NCBI RefSeq assembly: GCF_900240995.1
Contig: NZ_LT965958.1
Location: 96,758 to 160,757, forward strand
Reading direction: 5' to 3'
Source: Bacillus sp. Marseille-P3661
GTDB taxonomy: Bacteria; Bacillota; Bacilli; Bacillales; Bacillaceae_J
Length of the DNA stretch: 64,000 bases
Shown: piece after piece, positions 63,380-64,000 of the stretch
Position numbering within the stretch: position 1 is the stretch's first letter
How the letters are laid out: each line of letters opens with the position of its first letter
Program-made: the position numbers and the translations under genes
The notes under the pieces: model-generated
What the model was told of the DNA's origin: nothing
The model's input: the letters and a program-made list of their open reading frames with translations, nothing else
Databases searched by the model: none

Positions 63380-64000
63380 GAAAGTTGATCGCAAAATCAG
63401 TGGCAAACCTCTTCATCGAGCCGATGAAAGAGGAAAGGTGATCGCAAAATCAGTGGAAAACTTCTTCATAAGGCAGATGAAGAGGAAAGTTGATCGCAAA
63501 ATCAGTGCTAAACCTCTTCATAAGGCAGATGAAGAGGAAAGTTGATCGCAAAATCAGTGGCAAACCTCTTCATCGAGCCGATGAAGAGGAAAGGTGATCG
63601 CAAAAAAACAGTGGAAAACTTCTTCATAAGGCAGATGAAGAGGAAAGGTGATCGCAAAATCAGTGCCAAACCTCTTCATAAGACAAATGAAGAGGAAACT
63701 CAAGTCTAAAAGCATCGCCAAACCCCTTCATAAGGCAGATGAAGAGGAAACTTAAGTCTAAAAGCATCGCCAAACCTCTTCATAAGGCAAATGAAGAGGA
63801 AACTCAAGTCTAAAAGCATCGCCAAACCTCTTCATAAGGCAAATGAAGAGGAAACACAAGTCTAAAATCAGTGCCAAACCCCTTCATAAGGCAAATGAAG
63901 AGGAAACTTAAGTCTAAAAGCATTGCCAAACCCCTTCATAAGGCAAATGAAGAGGAAACTTAAGTCTAAAAGCATCGCCAAACCTCTTCATAAGGCAAAT
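63380..64000 (+). repeat. 52-bp tandem hairpin repeat array, family A, copy 2 (runs off window)
   Basis: CTTCAT markers at 63411, 63464, 63516, 63568, 63622, 63674, 63726, 63778, 63830, 63882, 63934 and 63986: intervals are 52 bp except 53 and 54 where one or two A are inserted. The core (arms CCTCTTCAT / ATGAAGAGG, 7-base loop) equals that of the array at 1841, but the spacers differ: first AAAGTTGATCGCAAAATCAG, then AAACTCAAGTCTAAAAGC. The array begins 25-50 bases after the thiC stop and continues beyond the window. Confidence 0.95.

Overview
The window is AT-rich chromosomal DNA from a spore-former-type Firmicute of the order Bacillales. Several gene pairs have close Bacillus subtilis counterparts (yhaO/yhaN, xpaC/yaaN, floT, metNPQ, pssA, a ybgE/ilvK-type aminotransferase, TPP-riboswitch thiC). 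Strong purine-rich ribosome binding sites, frequent TTG/GTG starts, S-box and THI-box leaders and CcpA (cre) sites all fit that group. I cannot name genus or species from the sequence alone.

Layout. 1-10.6 kb: a Flp/Tad type pilus locus (cpaB, cpaE, cpaF/tadA, tadB, tadC, a Flp-like pilin, TadE- and TadG-like pseudopilins) followed by a large secreted or membrane protein with a Pro/Gln/Glu repeat tail. It is interrupted between cpaB and cpaE by a hairpin repeat array. 10.8-15.4 kb: small membrane and metal-binding proteins (TraB family, CPBP protease, HesB-like) and a second repeat array. 15.6-20.5 kb: the SbcCD-like pair YhaO/YhaN. 20.5-24.8 kb: poorly conserved genes and decayed gene remnants. 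24.8-26.3 kb: a LysR regulator and a DUF488 protein.

26.4-36.3 kb is a sulfur-responsive region. Two back-to-back promoters each drive a SAM-I (S-box) riboswitch. Leftward lies an operon of a DszC/SfnB-like acyl-CoA-dehydrogenase-fold flavoprotein, an acetyl-CoA-synthetase-like ligase, a crotonase and an AcuI/YhfP-like reductase. Rightward lies an LLM-class flavin monooxygenase followed by the methionine ABC transporter metNPQ. The arrangement suggests organosulfur scavenging when SAM is scarce. 36.6-41.2 kb: a compact meta-cleavage aromatic catabolism block (2-hydroxypentadienoate hydratase family enzyme, V4R-PucR regulator, catechol 2,3-dioxygenase, XylT-like ferredoxin) with two cre sites. 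41.3-47.9 kb: a cytochrome P450, a 25-unit repeat array, a secreted repeat protein, a SulP transporter and an ArsR regulator. 48.2-53.8 kb: a signalling operon (hybrid histidine kinase, CheR methyltransferase, response-regulator/PAS histidine kinase). 54-63.3 kb: a zinc-ribbon microprotein, pssA, branched-chain aminotransferase, EamA transporter, TelA/XpaC pair, flotillin and riboswitch-controlled thiC.

The most unusual signal is not a gene. Four intergenic arrays (about 1.84-2.42, 13.30-13.91, 43.10-44.37 and 63.38-64.00 kb) are built from three unrelated sequence families, yet all are made of modules carrying a short inverted repeat and all are locked to a 51-52 bp period. The 25 units of the third array sit at exactly 52 bp spacing with a single 51 bp exception. 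I do not know a described element with this property. A second dispersed element, a 23 bp perfect palindrome with arms CGACAAGTGCC/GGCACTTGTCG, recurs at gene ends as a terminator-like hairpin.
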